Positions 36,536 to 47,722 of a stretch of 64,000 nucleotides of DNA are shown piece after piece (the stretch's first letter is position 1; every line of letters begins with the position of its first letter). The notes beneath the pieces were generated by a model, which was not told where the DNA came from, ran no database searches, and saw only the letters and a program-made list of their open reading frames with translations. The position numbers and the translations under genes were made by a program. This stretch comes from Mariannaea sp. PMI_226. Taxonomy: Eukaryota > Ascomycota > Sordariomycetes > Hypocreales > Nectriaceae. The stretch spans positions 1,302,001 to 1,366,000 of the forward strand of contig JANFOG010000009.1 in the NCBI GenBank assembly GCA_024336345.1, read 5' to 3'.

Positions 36536-39248
36536 ATGGCGTCTCTGGCCTCAAGAATTCTGATTAGCATTTGGGCCTTTCTTTTCCTCGTTGCAGTAGC
36601 CTTCTGGTCTCTTTTCCCCAGCACCGACCCTTATCGCTGTCGTTCCCTTCTCGAAACAGGTCGATGGATTGACCGTCCAAGCGAAAATGGCACCCGAGGA
36701 TCTTTTCATCACTGGCAGCCAGATGGTTGTTTGATTCACCAGTACTCATCCAAGGATGTGCGTAAATGCATGGAGGGCCGCAGTATCGTCCTTGTTGGAG
36801 ACTCATTGAACCGTCAAATCGGCTATGGAATCGGCCGCATCGTAGGTTTTCCATATCCTTCAACTTATTAGTCCAAACATTAACAAGCTCTACCAATAGC
36901 TGGCCGGCAACGAAGCTCGTCGTGACCAAGAAAACGTCACAAAGCACAGTGACAGCCACTTCAGTTACTATGGCGTTGCCATCTCAAACATCTGGAATCC
37001 CTGGCTACATGTCGACACCTCCGAAAATGTGACGCTCATCCGTGAGCTTGCCATTTTTAGAGACGAAATGGAGACCCCCCCAACTTCCATCAAGGACCAG
37101 AAGGCACCCGCTATGGTACTTTTGGGTGGTGGTGCTTGGTTCTCGTTTGGGAAAACTGAAAGCGAAAAACAAGTTCAAATGAACGACTACCTGACCGCTT
37201 TGACCTCTCTTAACCACCTTGTAGGTTGGGATATGAAAGGTTTTTTTACCGCCCCCATGGACGGTGATGGTGTTGGTAACCGCGTTTTCTTCGCACCCCC
37301 TGGCCTACCGGCATACCTAGGAGACGACGAGATGACGCGCAACAATAAATCTGAGGCCAGAGCCGAACTGGTGAGGTTTCAGAAAAGACTGCATATGCTC
37401 AACGACGAATATAATTTCCCATTTGCATGGTCGATGCCCGCCACCAGTGATTACGACAATGCAACCATCGTCGACCCAGAGGGCAGTGCTTTTCATGTCA
37501 CTGACCTTGTTGCTGAGGCAAAAGCCAACATTTATCTCAACCTACGATGTAATGGCAAACTCGATCGGCTAAATGAACGGTCATTTACAGGCACCTGCTG
37601 CACCGATTATGGTGGCAAGCCGACCGTACAACTAGCTTTTGTGTACGTCGGATGGGGTTTCCTCATTGTATGCCTGACTTGTGAGATATTGCACTTTGCG
37701 AACCGTTGCTCCATGCCCCAGTTCAAGCTATTTAATATGTCCATTGGAGGTGCTTTTGTCTTGCCACTTCTGATGTCATATTACGCAGATCGAACGCAAA
37801 TGATGGCCAAGGGCGACAAGGTATGGTCCTTTGGGAATTCCATCCTTTGCCTGATATGGATCATCCCTGGATTGGCTACCTTAAGAAAATCACCCACGCG
37901 TGCGTCTGGCGATGATATCACAACCGTCACGGTCAATTCAACTCTTCTATCTCGTGACCAGACGAATGAATGGAAAGGATGGATGCAATTCGTCCTACTT
38001 GCGTACCACTGGGCTGGCGGTGACCAATCAATACAGGCCGGAGTTTTCGCCAGACTTCTCGCCTCAAGCTATATCTTCCAGTCTGGATATGGTCACACCT
38101 CATACTTCCTACTTAAGAAAGATTTCTCATTCAGCCGTGTGGCAAGCGTTCTTCTGCGACTTAATATTCTGACCTGTTCGCTCTGTTTCTTTACAAACTC
38201 CGATTATACTCAATACTCCTTCGTTGCTTTGGCCAACTTCTGGTTTCTTGCCGTATGGGCCATTCTCGGTCTCGGTCACCATAGGTACAACCAGAATACC
38301 CACATCCTTCTTGCCAAGATACTTATTTCCGCCACTACTATCACATTCTTTTTTAAATATACTCCGGCAAGCCAATGGACACACGAAGCGCTGAAATTGT
38401 GCTTTAATATTCAATGGGACTGGGAAACTTGGGAAGCCCGCCTAGGAAATGACCTGTACATTACATATGCCGGTATGATTACAGCCGTCATCAAGCACAA
38501 ATATGCTTGGTCACCCAAATTCCCATTAATGTGGTTCCTTGTGGCTCTCAGTGTTATAATTCTGGGTGCCATTGGGCACTCTCGGTCGAAAGAGGATGCG
38601 TCTCCGAGTAGCTCTATACCTTGGTATCCCATTGTCAGCATCGGCCCTGTTCTGGCATACCTCGTTTTGCGAAATGCATCGTCCACGCTCCGATGCTATC
38701 ACTCATATATGCTAGCTTGGATGGGTCAATGCTCTCTCGAGTTTTATATCCTCCAGTTCCACCTTCTTCAGGCTGCCAATGGTAGGGGCATCTTACTCAC
38801 TGGTGCCTTTGGCGGCGATGGATCCCTCGTTGATCGCTGGAGAGACCTCGTTTTCATCATGCCTCTATTTATTTGGATCAGTTACCGTGCTTCATCAGCC
38901 ACGCGCGAAATTGTCAAGATCATCATGGCTCAAGAATCGCGAGAGGTGTCTGAAGATTACATACCCTTGTCCAATACTCTGGACAAGGACTGTACGGATC
39001 TCTTCGGCAGCACTGCTGATGGAGGTCTGTCTCAACTCGCCTCAGGGCTCCTGGCTGACTGCCATTCATTATGGAGTCAGTGGTCGAAACGCTCCTCGAT
39101 CACGCAATTCCCGCGAGGTTCTTCTTTAAAAGCCCTGATCCTCTCAACACAAGCGCGTGTTTTCATCCTTGTTATCACAGTATGGGTCCTGAACCTTTTC
39201 AGTCCTGGTCCTTCGAATGTAATTTTAGATGACGAATATCGTTCTTAA
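36536..39248 (+). CDS. CAS1-type polysaccharide O-acetyltransferase, membrane protein
   Basis: Predicted 884 aa Golgi membrane enzyme that O-acetylates glycans (the family of Cryptococcus Cas1p and human CASD1). Two exons, 36536-36841 and 36900-39248; the intron of 58 nt is GTAGGT...CCAATAG. An N-terminal signal-anchor (residues about 9-26) precedes a lumenal PC-esterase/SGNH-like domain with the GDS motif in VLVGDSLNRQ (about residue 88), a GGGAWF block and a GSAFHVTD block before the first transmembrane pass. From LAFVYVGWGFLIVCL onward there are about ten or more hydrophobic segments forming the acyltransferase part, including SYIFQSGYGHTSYFL and SLEFYILQFHLLQAANGRG. It ends in a soluble tail with a further hydrophobic segment near the C-terminus. 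The exact glycan substrate is unknown. Confidence 0.9.
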
Positions 39249-40395
39249 TGAGTTCAAGGCCTAAATGGCGAACGGTAAAATCCACCAAGGCGCGCCGGTT
39301 TGTTTTATTAAATTTTCGTCCATGGTATATATGGAGTAGAATGCAACGTGGAGGCGTTATGGTAATGCGGAGATTTTGGGTGTTTAATGTTTTACAGTCT
39401 GGCGAATATGTCATGATGCAAGGGAATACCATGTTAGTTATCCAAATCGATTGTAACATAGATGATGATTGGCCGTATCTGAAATAGCAACAAGCTTTTA
39501 GCCTGCCAATATTTTTGTGTGTGGGTGAGATTCTTGGAATGTTTTATTGCGGTGAGAGCAAGTAGAGTTGGTCTGCGATGAACTCGGTGAACGTACATTA
39601 CCTTAGGTAGCGGAAAACGCCAACAGTCCTGGTTTACTCTTATTTAGAAGCTGGATAGAGCAATCATATTGTTGCTATCATTAATTTGGGCACGCTCAAA
39701 GTAGAGAGCTGGCATGGCTTACTGGAAGATAACGACATGTGCACTTCTCGGCTAACGCCAACACGACAAAGTAGAGTTCTACTCTAAATCGAGGCTCTTA
39801 GTTGGGAGAACTAAACGATATTAGGCATGCGTGCACAATGACACTAATCGTAGCACGTACATAAACGTCCCTCCACGTGGAACTCTGCCCTTGCAGCGCA
39901 AAGAGGAACGCTTCTGAACCGCAAACGAGCTGGGTCGCAGGGGGAGAAGCTTAGTAACCTTACCGTTTGGGTTACTTCATCGGAATCTCTCATGGTAGTT
40001 GCTTAATTGGAAATAGACTGCCTAAGTAATCGCCTCAAATAGAACCCAAGTTCTCGGGACGATAAAAGTTAAAGCATCCCATCGCTGCAGGGGTGAGAGT
40101 GGGATCGGAGCGAGGTTTATGCTATGTCGCTTTTGCTTCTTAGATCTTGTACTTCACGAGACACTTTCACACTTTATTGATGGGCTCGGAAAAGAAGAGG
40201 ATAAACAGTGGCCACGTTGAAAAAAATAATTCGTCAAATCATTTCTGTGCTATTCTATCCACGCCCGCCAGATACTTGAACACGCTTCATGAGGACATAT
40301 CCCTCAGACTACTACTACATGATATGCTGTCATAACATTTTGTTTTTCTAACCCTTTTCCTTCCATGCTAGCCTTGAGTGAACGATGTGTCCACA
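39249..40395. other. Intergenic, CAS1-like gene end to GFA gene end (convergent)
   Basis: About 1.15 kb of AT-rich sequence between two convergent genes. Short frames lack any domain, and no repeat or RNA gene was recognised. Confidence 0.4.
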
Positions 40396-41085
40396 TTACA
40401 GGCGAGCAGCCTTCTGGGCAGTGTAGGTGGCAAGGGCGTCCATCAGGGGAGGGGAGAGAGCATCGTAGGTCTCAAGGCCGATAGACTTGAACTGGCTTCG
40501 AACTCCAGCCATGGAATCGGGGCTGAAGCCCTGCTCAATGATGGAGGAGACGAAGGCAGCGAACTGGGGCTCCTGCCAGCCCTCCTTGTCGGAGAGCTCG
40601 ACGTGGACGAAGTCGAGGCCCTTGAAGGCGTGGTCCTTCTCGATGCGGCCGAACATGTGGACACCGCAGCTGCTGCAGGCATTGCGCTGGATGACGGCGC
40701 TCTCGTCAACAATGTGAAGCTTGTCACCGTTGGCAGTGACGCTGACGTTGTCGCGGGGGATGACAGCGATGACGGAGAAGAGGGCACCCTCGGGCTTCCA
40801 GCACTTGGAGCAGCCGCAGGCGTGGTTGTGAACAACGTTGCCCTTGAGGGTGACCTCGACGGGGTTGCTCTGGCACTTGCAGCGGAGGACGCCGCCAGAG
40901 AAGCTGTCGCTTCCCTTCTTGAAGCCGCTGTTGATGCTGGGGTGGAGGTTGAAAGACATTTTGTACTGAAGTGCTTTTTTCTTTTGGTGGGAGTTGTATC
41001 CGACAATGGCAAGGACAGCGGGAATGATGGAGGCGGCGAGGAGGATAGTGTTCTTGTGCTTTGAGATTGTAGCTCGAGTGGCCAT
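40396..41085 (-). CDS. GFA/CENP-V-type zinc protein with an N-terminal membrane anchor
   Basis: Predicted 229 aa protein of the glutathione-dependent formaldehyde-activating (GFA)/CENP-V family, which binds zinc through Cys residues. They are visible as [15 protein letters not shown] and RNACSSCG. Members of the family help formaldehyde react with glutathione, although activity is proven for few of them. From the ATG at 41085 a hydrophobic stretch ([19 protein letters not shown], residues 12-30) and a basic segment ([11 protein letters not shown]) precede M43. The usual GFA start would be M43 at 40959 in an AAAATGTC context, giving 187 aa. Codons in the extension (ATC, CTC, GCC, TCC) look translated. 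Two isoforms, anchored and soluble, are therefore possible. GC-rich codon choice opens a 228-codon shadow frame on the opposite strand. Confidence 0.85.
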   Translation of the reverse strand: MATRATISKHKNTILLAASIIPAVLAIVGYNSHQKKKALQYKMSFNLHPSINSGFKKGSDSFSGGVLRCKCQSNPVEVTLKGNVVHNHACGCSKCWKPEGALFSVIAVIPRDNVSVTANGDKLHIVDESAVIQRNACSSCGVHMFGRIEKDHAFKGLDFVHVELSDKEGWQEPQFAAFVSSIIEQGFSPDSMAGVRSQFKSIGLETYDALSPPLMDALATYTAQKAARL

Positions 41086-42318
41086 GATCAAGAAGAAAGG
41101 TAGATGAGTTGAGGATGGGATGAAGGATATTTAAGCCTCTCCATTGAGATATAAAGGGCGCCTGCAGGTACTGCCGATTACTGGAGAGGGGTAGTCTGTA
41201 TTACCGACGATTCTGATACTATGTACGTACTACTACTACGGCTACTACTACTACTACTCCATCCTACATGTTCAGCTTGGCTGAAAGGGGTTCTGCCGTG
41301 TCCGGCATTCTCGACTGGTGCCTCGCATCTCCATCTCGAATAAGTTATCGGGTTATTTTACTGGAGTTGGTGGAGGTGTGTGGTGCAATGCGGGGCCCCA
41401 AGGGGGGGAAGCTGATGGAAACCCCGAGATGCCGAGTTATCACCTGATCGGATCGCGCCCCGGGCCCCGAGAGGTTCCCTATCTTTACCTGCACTTCCCC
41501 AGATTTCCGGTAATAGGGCCCGCATTGGGGGGTTGGGAGTCGCTTGAACAGGGAAAGGTCTCACAGTCCAGCTGCCGCCGTGGGGACGGAATGTAGTCGA
41601 GGCGGTGCGAGCACTGGACGGTTTTTGCGAGGGTATGGGTGGGAATGGCTTCCGGGGAATGGTGATGTGGGGAAGAACTTGCACATAATCTTATGTCCGA
41701 TGGGGCTTTCCAGGTGGATATAAGACGTGATTCGGGCTAGAGAACTGCAAAGATACGAAACGGCGGGATGGCTGTTGTATCCCCGTCGTGTCTGTCTCCG
41801 CGTGATGGCCGCTTTTGGCTCTGGATAGCTTACCTTGGTTCGGAGGAAGAGCTATCTTCCCCGAGCCTATTGGGGGAAGAGATCAGGACCAATAACTGCG
41901 CAGATATGCGCAGATGTGCATTGGGGTCAATTCCGGCTTCGGAATGGTATAATTGTTAGGCGCAAATAGAGCAATGGATGGATGTTTCTAGAACTGCACT
42001 GTTCCCGTTAACTGGGATAAACGTACACACATGCGTGGAATCAATGTTCCTACTGGTGCCACCAGGCTGGTATCTATACTTGTAAAGTAGTCAATCAACT
42101 CGTCTAACCATGGTATGTCAAGGTATCGCTAGAAACGAGCAAGAATAATACAGAAAACCGCTTTCTGTCGAACATTCTGGGATAAGTGGTGGGCTGCGTG
42201 AGCCTGTTCGCCTGTGGGCGTCAGACTTTCTAAAGAAACAGCTCTCCCCAATCCTACAGCGCCTCCTCCGTGCCAAGAAGAAAAAGAAGTGGAAAGAGGG
42301 GAAATTGAAGATCCTGAT
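41086..42318. other. Intergenic, GFA gene to NLR-like gene
   Basis: About 1.2 kb with a short CTA/TAC-type triplet repeat at about 41227-41259, a GC-rich stretch near 41.4-41.6 kb and no recognisable gene. It contains the promoter of the minus-strand GFA gene. Confidence 0.4.
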
Positions 42319-45300
42319 TCATAGAATACTTCTAGGACCCCAGTATTTGGGCCAGTAAGCTAACTCTTTAAACGGACGAGGCAATGGAACGCGGCAAAGA
42401 TGACTCAGTTTGACATCATGATTGCCGTGCCGATGAAGGTGACAAAACGCTTCATCGTAGTCTCCAACTGATACCCCATTCCGAATTGCTAATTCGAGGG
42501 CTGAAATGATCTCGACCTTTGGGTCACGTATCGTCATGTTGGCCCTTTTATTATCTGCTATACCCCTTGTTATCAGAGTGAGTATATTCTCTGCATCTAT
42601 GGGTCGTGGTTTGATGAAATCTGAGCGTCGCTCGCCACAAATGAGAACTTCTTTGAACACAGGATCCGCCTTTCGGTGTTTGTCTCGCAGACTTTGGTCC
42701 AAAATCTCAGGTAAGAGATCGGCTGAGAAGTTAGTTCCAAGAAGTAGGAAAACCGAATCTTTATCTGGCACCGGAATGGGGCGCCCAAAATCCCATACTT
42801 CTTCCCCATCGTGATAATAGACAGCCAATTGCAGCACCAGGCCCGACGAACCAGGAACACTAAGTGGTTCGCCAATAAGCTCCCCAAGCTGGGAAAATTG
42901 CGAGAGAACCCCCTTCACCTGCAGATCATCTTTCACCCAGTCATAGTCCACCGGGAGGGTGGCAGTCGTTATTAAACATGCTGCTAGATAGTCGTAAGCA
43001 TTCCTTAGCTGCCTTCGATAATAGGGTCTTCTCTCTGCACCGGAGCGAGCCTGTGACTCAAGAGCCATGAGAAATCGCTGCAGCAGAATTGAGATGATTC
43101 GATACAGATATGGGAATATGAATGAAGTGGGAAGCCCCAAGTCAGCCGTGCTTAGACGGGCTTGTTGTATAATAAAGGGAAGTGCATCGAATATCATGTC
43201 TGGCCAAAATCCTTCTACCAGCTCTAGGAGGATTTCTTCTGCGCGCATGCAGAAACATGCTATTAGAAGGACGAGAAAACCACAAGCATCTGGGCGACGG
43301 AGTCGAGGAGTCAAGGGATAAGACTCCGAAAATCTCTGGCAAGAAGAGTATCCATCGAGATGCCATCGGAAGAAACTATTTCTGAGTCTTTTAATTTCGC
43401 CATCGGATGCCGTATCATCGTCAGTGTGAATGACGTGAAGAATGATATAGAAAGGCTCAACGAAGAAGCTGGAAGCAGACCCGAGATACCCCATACGTGA
43501 ACTCACATTCAACTTTCCATACTTCCCTATCCGATTCATTACCATAAGACTGTGCACAAGTCTCTCCCAAATCTCTACCTGTGTCATGCCACAAGCATCG
43601 AGGATTGTGCGCCCATATTCTGTGTCAACTAAAAAGTCGACGGCTGTCCGATGAATAAATCCAACATGAGTTTCAATTTGTGCCATGATGGGATCGGACA
43701 CTTCCAGCTCTAATCCTTGCCTCCGAGTTGAAGATATCTCAAGGATCCCAGTGCATCTCAAACGAATGTTGCGGGCCGTTATCTCACACCTCTCGCATAA
43801 TCTTTTCTCTATGAAGTCCACATTTTCGTTGAAAAGATCATCCGAAATATTAGGGCTGCTCCCTGCTGTGAGCAGGACAAGACTTCGGAATCGAGGCTGC
43901 AAGTCTTTAGCCGAGATGAGCAAGTTGAAATAGAGTGACGCAGTTTGCTGGTAGATTTTAGTGTCATCTCCGAGCCTTTCCCACATGTCTTTATATAACT
44001 GATCCAGTTCTGTTGGTAATTGCTTGAGGCGTAACATGAGCTCTTCGAATGAGTCTTCTCCATCAATGCCTCGCTTCAAACTGTGCAATACGAGAAGTGC
44101 CCACAGAAATACTCCTTGGGCTTTCGTTGAGATTTCATATGTTAAGCTCTGCCGAAGATCTTTTGACAATGATTCGGCTCTGGCAAGGCTCTCATGTACC
44201 ATCCTCTCAATGTCCTTTGTTGTTAGATCTTGCATCCTGATTCTTCCTGTGGCAGCAAAGTATTTGCTGAGAGCAGATTCTTCTCGACTCGAGATACATA
44301 TCTTGATGTTTGGGACGTTTTTCAGTTGATCCAAGAAGTCGAAGGGGTTCAGCGACTTGTTTTCCTCAACGACTTCATCGAATCCGTCCAGGAAGATACA
44401 GTAGGAGCAAGAGCTGGTGCAAAGTGTGAATAGTAAAGTGTCAAGAAGTTCTTTGACTGACCAATCGAAGTGAGAGTCCTTATTTGCAATATCCGGGTTG
44501 TTCTTCCCTAAACCCAGTACCAATTCCTGTTGATGAAGCAAAATCTGATGAAGACAAGAGCAAAGCCAGCCTTTCAAGTTGCTTTGAAGCGATGTGCCAG
44601 GTTTCCAGAAGAAATGAGACAACAAGTGTACATCGGCTTGCCATTGTCTCAAATGTGTCAATGTCTGTGGATGATTCAAGATGAATTTCATAAGGGTACT
44701 TTTGCCGGAAGCCGGCTTTCCGCTCACCCAGTACATCTTGTCCTCAGATTCGAGCCATGAAACAAAAGTGATATTTAAGGGTTCGGCCTTGATGGATTTA
44801 TTTGATTGATACTCTCCAGTTGAAGAAAAAGCGCTTTCAGACCAATCGCTAGAGATTGTGAAGTCATTACCGACGCTTCCCTTAAAAATCCACTCGAAAG
44901 TTTGAGGCCAATTTTCGCTGATTGTGTTTCTTCTTGCATTCATCTCTTCGAACTTGAGGCTCCCGAGGAGTCGAGATAGCATATCATCTTCTCGAGACTC
45001 GGCCTTGGATCTGGAAATATCATCTCGAATTTGCTTAGTCGAACTACTGACATGAGACCTGACGAGTTCGGACTCTGCTGCTATATGTGACGTCGTGATA
45101 TTGTGGATTTGATCATTAGTCTCTGACACATGAGCCTTTAAATCTTGCATGTAATCATGCAAAAGCGTAGCAAGTGCGTTATTTCTCTCTGAAACTTGAA
45201 ATAGAACCTGCTGAACGCCACTGTCAAGCTGGTTGAAATTTCGTTCCATGTAGTCCTGGGACGTCTTGTTCAAGCCATAGATACAACCCAGAAGCTGACC

Positions 45301-45723
45301 TTCCAGAAGACTCTGGTGACGTTCAAGGTCTTTCTCGAGTGCGTCAACTTCCTTGTGGCGCCAGAGCATCCTAACTCCTTTTCCAAATGCAGACATCCTG
45401 GCCTGTAAACCACGCTTTTCGGGAGATAGTGAGTACTTGGCGACAATGTCTGTCAGCTTGTCTGCCGCTTCTACGCAATCGGCTGCGATTTTAGACGCCT
45501 TCTGCTCATCTGCAGACAAGGGCACAGATGATGCACCTTGAAGCCTGTTGACGATTCGCCCATAACACTCTTTGGCATCATGGCAATATGTTTCCAATTT
45601 CGGATTGGGTGTTCGTTCATCTCGTATTTGCTTTTATGCAGCCACGGCATCGATGGTAGAGCTGACAATCTGCAGAGCATTACAGAGAGTGCCCAGTACC
45701 AAAAGCGCTTCCGCACCAGACAT
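42319..45723 (-). pseudogene. NACHT NLR-like STAND ATPase with early in-frame stop
   Basis: The frame from the ATG at 45723 runs 1134 codons to the stop at 42319, broken only by TAA at 45634-45636 (codon 30). The reading before the stop (MSGAEALLVLGTLCNALQ) is the amphipathic start typical of fungal STAND N-terminal domains. After it the frame continues with a long helical, coiled-coil-like region, a NACHT domain with P-loop GKPASGKST (about 44697-44721), Walker B CIFLDGFDEV and ISSREE, and a long C-terminal helical region (possibly the DUF7791-type segment). There are no ankyrin, WD40 or TPR repeats. Family members are intracellular receptors in non-self recognition and regulated cell death. 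The stop could be a mutation, a sequencing error or bypassed; restart at the in-frame ATG at 45396 would remove much of the N-terminal signalling domain. No intron in that region restores the frame. Confidence 0.8.
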
Positions 45724-46310
45724 TTCGGCGTTGCCTACTTGAGCCAGAGACACGTACAGAAGATAGGCTTATAGGACTGGGCTATGCAGTGACAGGGAAA
45801 ATTTGCAACGTTGTGTGAAGGGGAAGCATGAGGGAATTCGGGAGACAAGAGCTGTTCCCCATAAGAATGGAGAAGATTGAAAATAAAATAAAACGGCTTT
45901 TCGTTGGGCTGACCGCCGTTAGGCTGAATGAGGCTGAATGTATGGACTAACAGCACCAACTGCATGGGTAGCCAACGTCACCTGACGGCGCTTGGGATGC
46001 TGCATAAACAGTGTTTTTCTTTTCTTGCCATTGGACGCATATGTAAGATGGCCGTTTTAGTTGAGCGCTCTAATGACTTTCTTATCACGCCTTTTAAGCA
46101 AACCCAAGCTTTTATTCTGCCGTATCCCTACATCTTCCGCAACTGCAACTGCGCTCTCTGGTTGCTTCACCTCTAGTGCTCTCGGCTCTTGCCCCACTCC
46201 ACAGAGATGCCTCCATCGTCATCGCGAGGCTTGAACCGGATGCTCTCTGACACTTCATGCCTCTCCTATAACTGCCCATAAACCAAACCTCTTTCACACA
46301 GTTGAGTCCA
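45724..46310. promoter_or_regulatory. Divergent intergenic region, NLR-like / kinase-like pair
   Basis: About 590 bp between the likely starts of two genes reading away from each other. It must hold both promoters if they were ever expressed, and it contains a short direct duplication (AGGCTGAATG repeated at about 45920-45940). No other motif was assigned. Confidence 0.4.
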
Positions 46311-47722
46311 ATGGAGTGTGAAATTGACCAAGCTGCCCCTGGAAATATCCTCATGATCCAGGGCATTCCGACCGGCCTTGAAAAGGTCTGGGACTAGGAG
46401 CAGGGCGGACATCATCCCGTCCAGCTGGGTGACTGTCTCAATGGCCATTACAAAGTTATTCACAAACTAGGCAGTGGTGGATCTGCCAATGTCTGGCTTT
46501 GTCGCGACACTGACAGCGTTGTCAGCCGATACCTGGCCGTCAAGATTCTCATGGCTGAATGTTCTACGTCCGAGTGCCCAGAGCTCAGAGTCCATGATTT
46601 GATTCAAAACGCTATACGCCAAACGCCAGAGGAGAGTCATTTCTGCTTACCACTGGACCTGTTTGAAGTTGATGGGCCCAACGGCATTCATTACGCTTTT
46701 GTATATCCGGTCCTAGGGCCACGCGTATCCCGCCTTTGCTCTATCGCCAATTCGGATAATCTCGCTCAGATATTGAGAGGCATTTGCAAACAGGTGACTG
46801 AAGCTATGGCAATGATACATAGCAACAACGTTTGTCATGGCGGTACGAAACTCTTCTTTGCCCATCTGCGCTCACAGAGCTCATGACCAAAAAAAAAAAA
46901 AAACTAATTACCTTGAGCGCTACTCAGATTTTCGACCAGGAAATATTTTGGTACACCTGTCAGGCATGGATGGGCTATCAGAGGAGCAAGTGATCCAGCA
47001 GTTGGGTTGCCCGCAGACATCAAAGGTCTTGACCCAGTCCTGCGAAAGCCACAGCCTTCCTACGGCTCCCCAATACCTGGTGTATCCAATCGACTGGGAT
47101 AGAGTGCTATCAAATGACAAGTCCGATATTAAAATGTCGACAGATGCCTGCATTATTGATTTCGGCGAAGCTTTTTTGGCCCCAGAAGCCCCTGAGGATC
47201 TCGGCATACCATGTGTATACCGTGCCCCTGAGTTGGTGCTCGACATGGAAGTTGGGACCGGTAGTGATATTTGGGCACTCGGTTGTACTCTATTTGAGAT
47301 CCGTACTGGAAGAATACTTTTCGACGCATTTGACGATGACCAAGATGAGCATCTTTGCAAATTAGCCATGCTCCTGGGAAAGTTTCCAGAGCCATGGTAG
47401 TCAACTACCTGGGAAGGGCGGAGAGACTACTTCAAGGACGAATCTAGACCAGATGGGCGAGCAATAGGGGTCGATGAGGACTTGCCTGTCGTTTCGAAGG
47501 CAGAACCAGAATCTACGGTAGTGATCTAGAAGCCCCCGCCGAGATCACTTCGAGATGCTGTAGCGGAAGGCTTTTGGTATGAAAATAAGAGAGGTCCACA
47601 CCCGAGCCATCACGGATGAGGAGGCTACTGTATTTTCTGATCTCCTCGCGAATCTGCTAAAGTGGCTTCCAGAAGAGCGACTTGGAGCAGCTGAAGCGCT
47701 CAATCACGCTTGGTTGAAGTAG
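46311..47722 (+). pseudogene. SRPK-like protein kinase, multiply interrupted
   Basis: A kinase resembling fungal SR-protein kinases. The glycine loop is KLGSGGSANVWL, the ATP-binding lysine lies in AVKIL, the catalytic loop is HGDFRPGNILV, the DFG equivalent is DFGEAF and the APE equivalent is RAPELVL, followed by DIWALGCTLFEI. The catalytic loop appears only after splicing a valid intron at 46843-46927 (GTACGA...CTCAG), which contains a 15-nt A run. In-frame stops lie at 46395-46397, 47398-47400 (right after FPEPW) and 47527-47529. The C-terminal segment (VHTRAITDEEATVFSDLLAN to LNHAWLK) is in the +1 frame from about 47579 to the stop at 47722, so an indel lies near 47560-47600. The start at 46311 is the best ATG in frame. 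Catalytic residues are intact; the breaks lie outside the core. Confidence 0.8.

Noticed and set aside
40378..41064. Plus-strand 228-codon open frame across the GFA gene
   Set aside because: It is the antisense of a GC-codon-rich gene; the translation is a low-complexity Ala/Gly/Val/Asp string, while the minus strand has the conserved Cys motifs.
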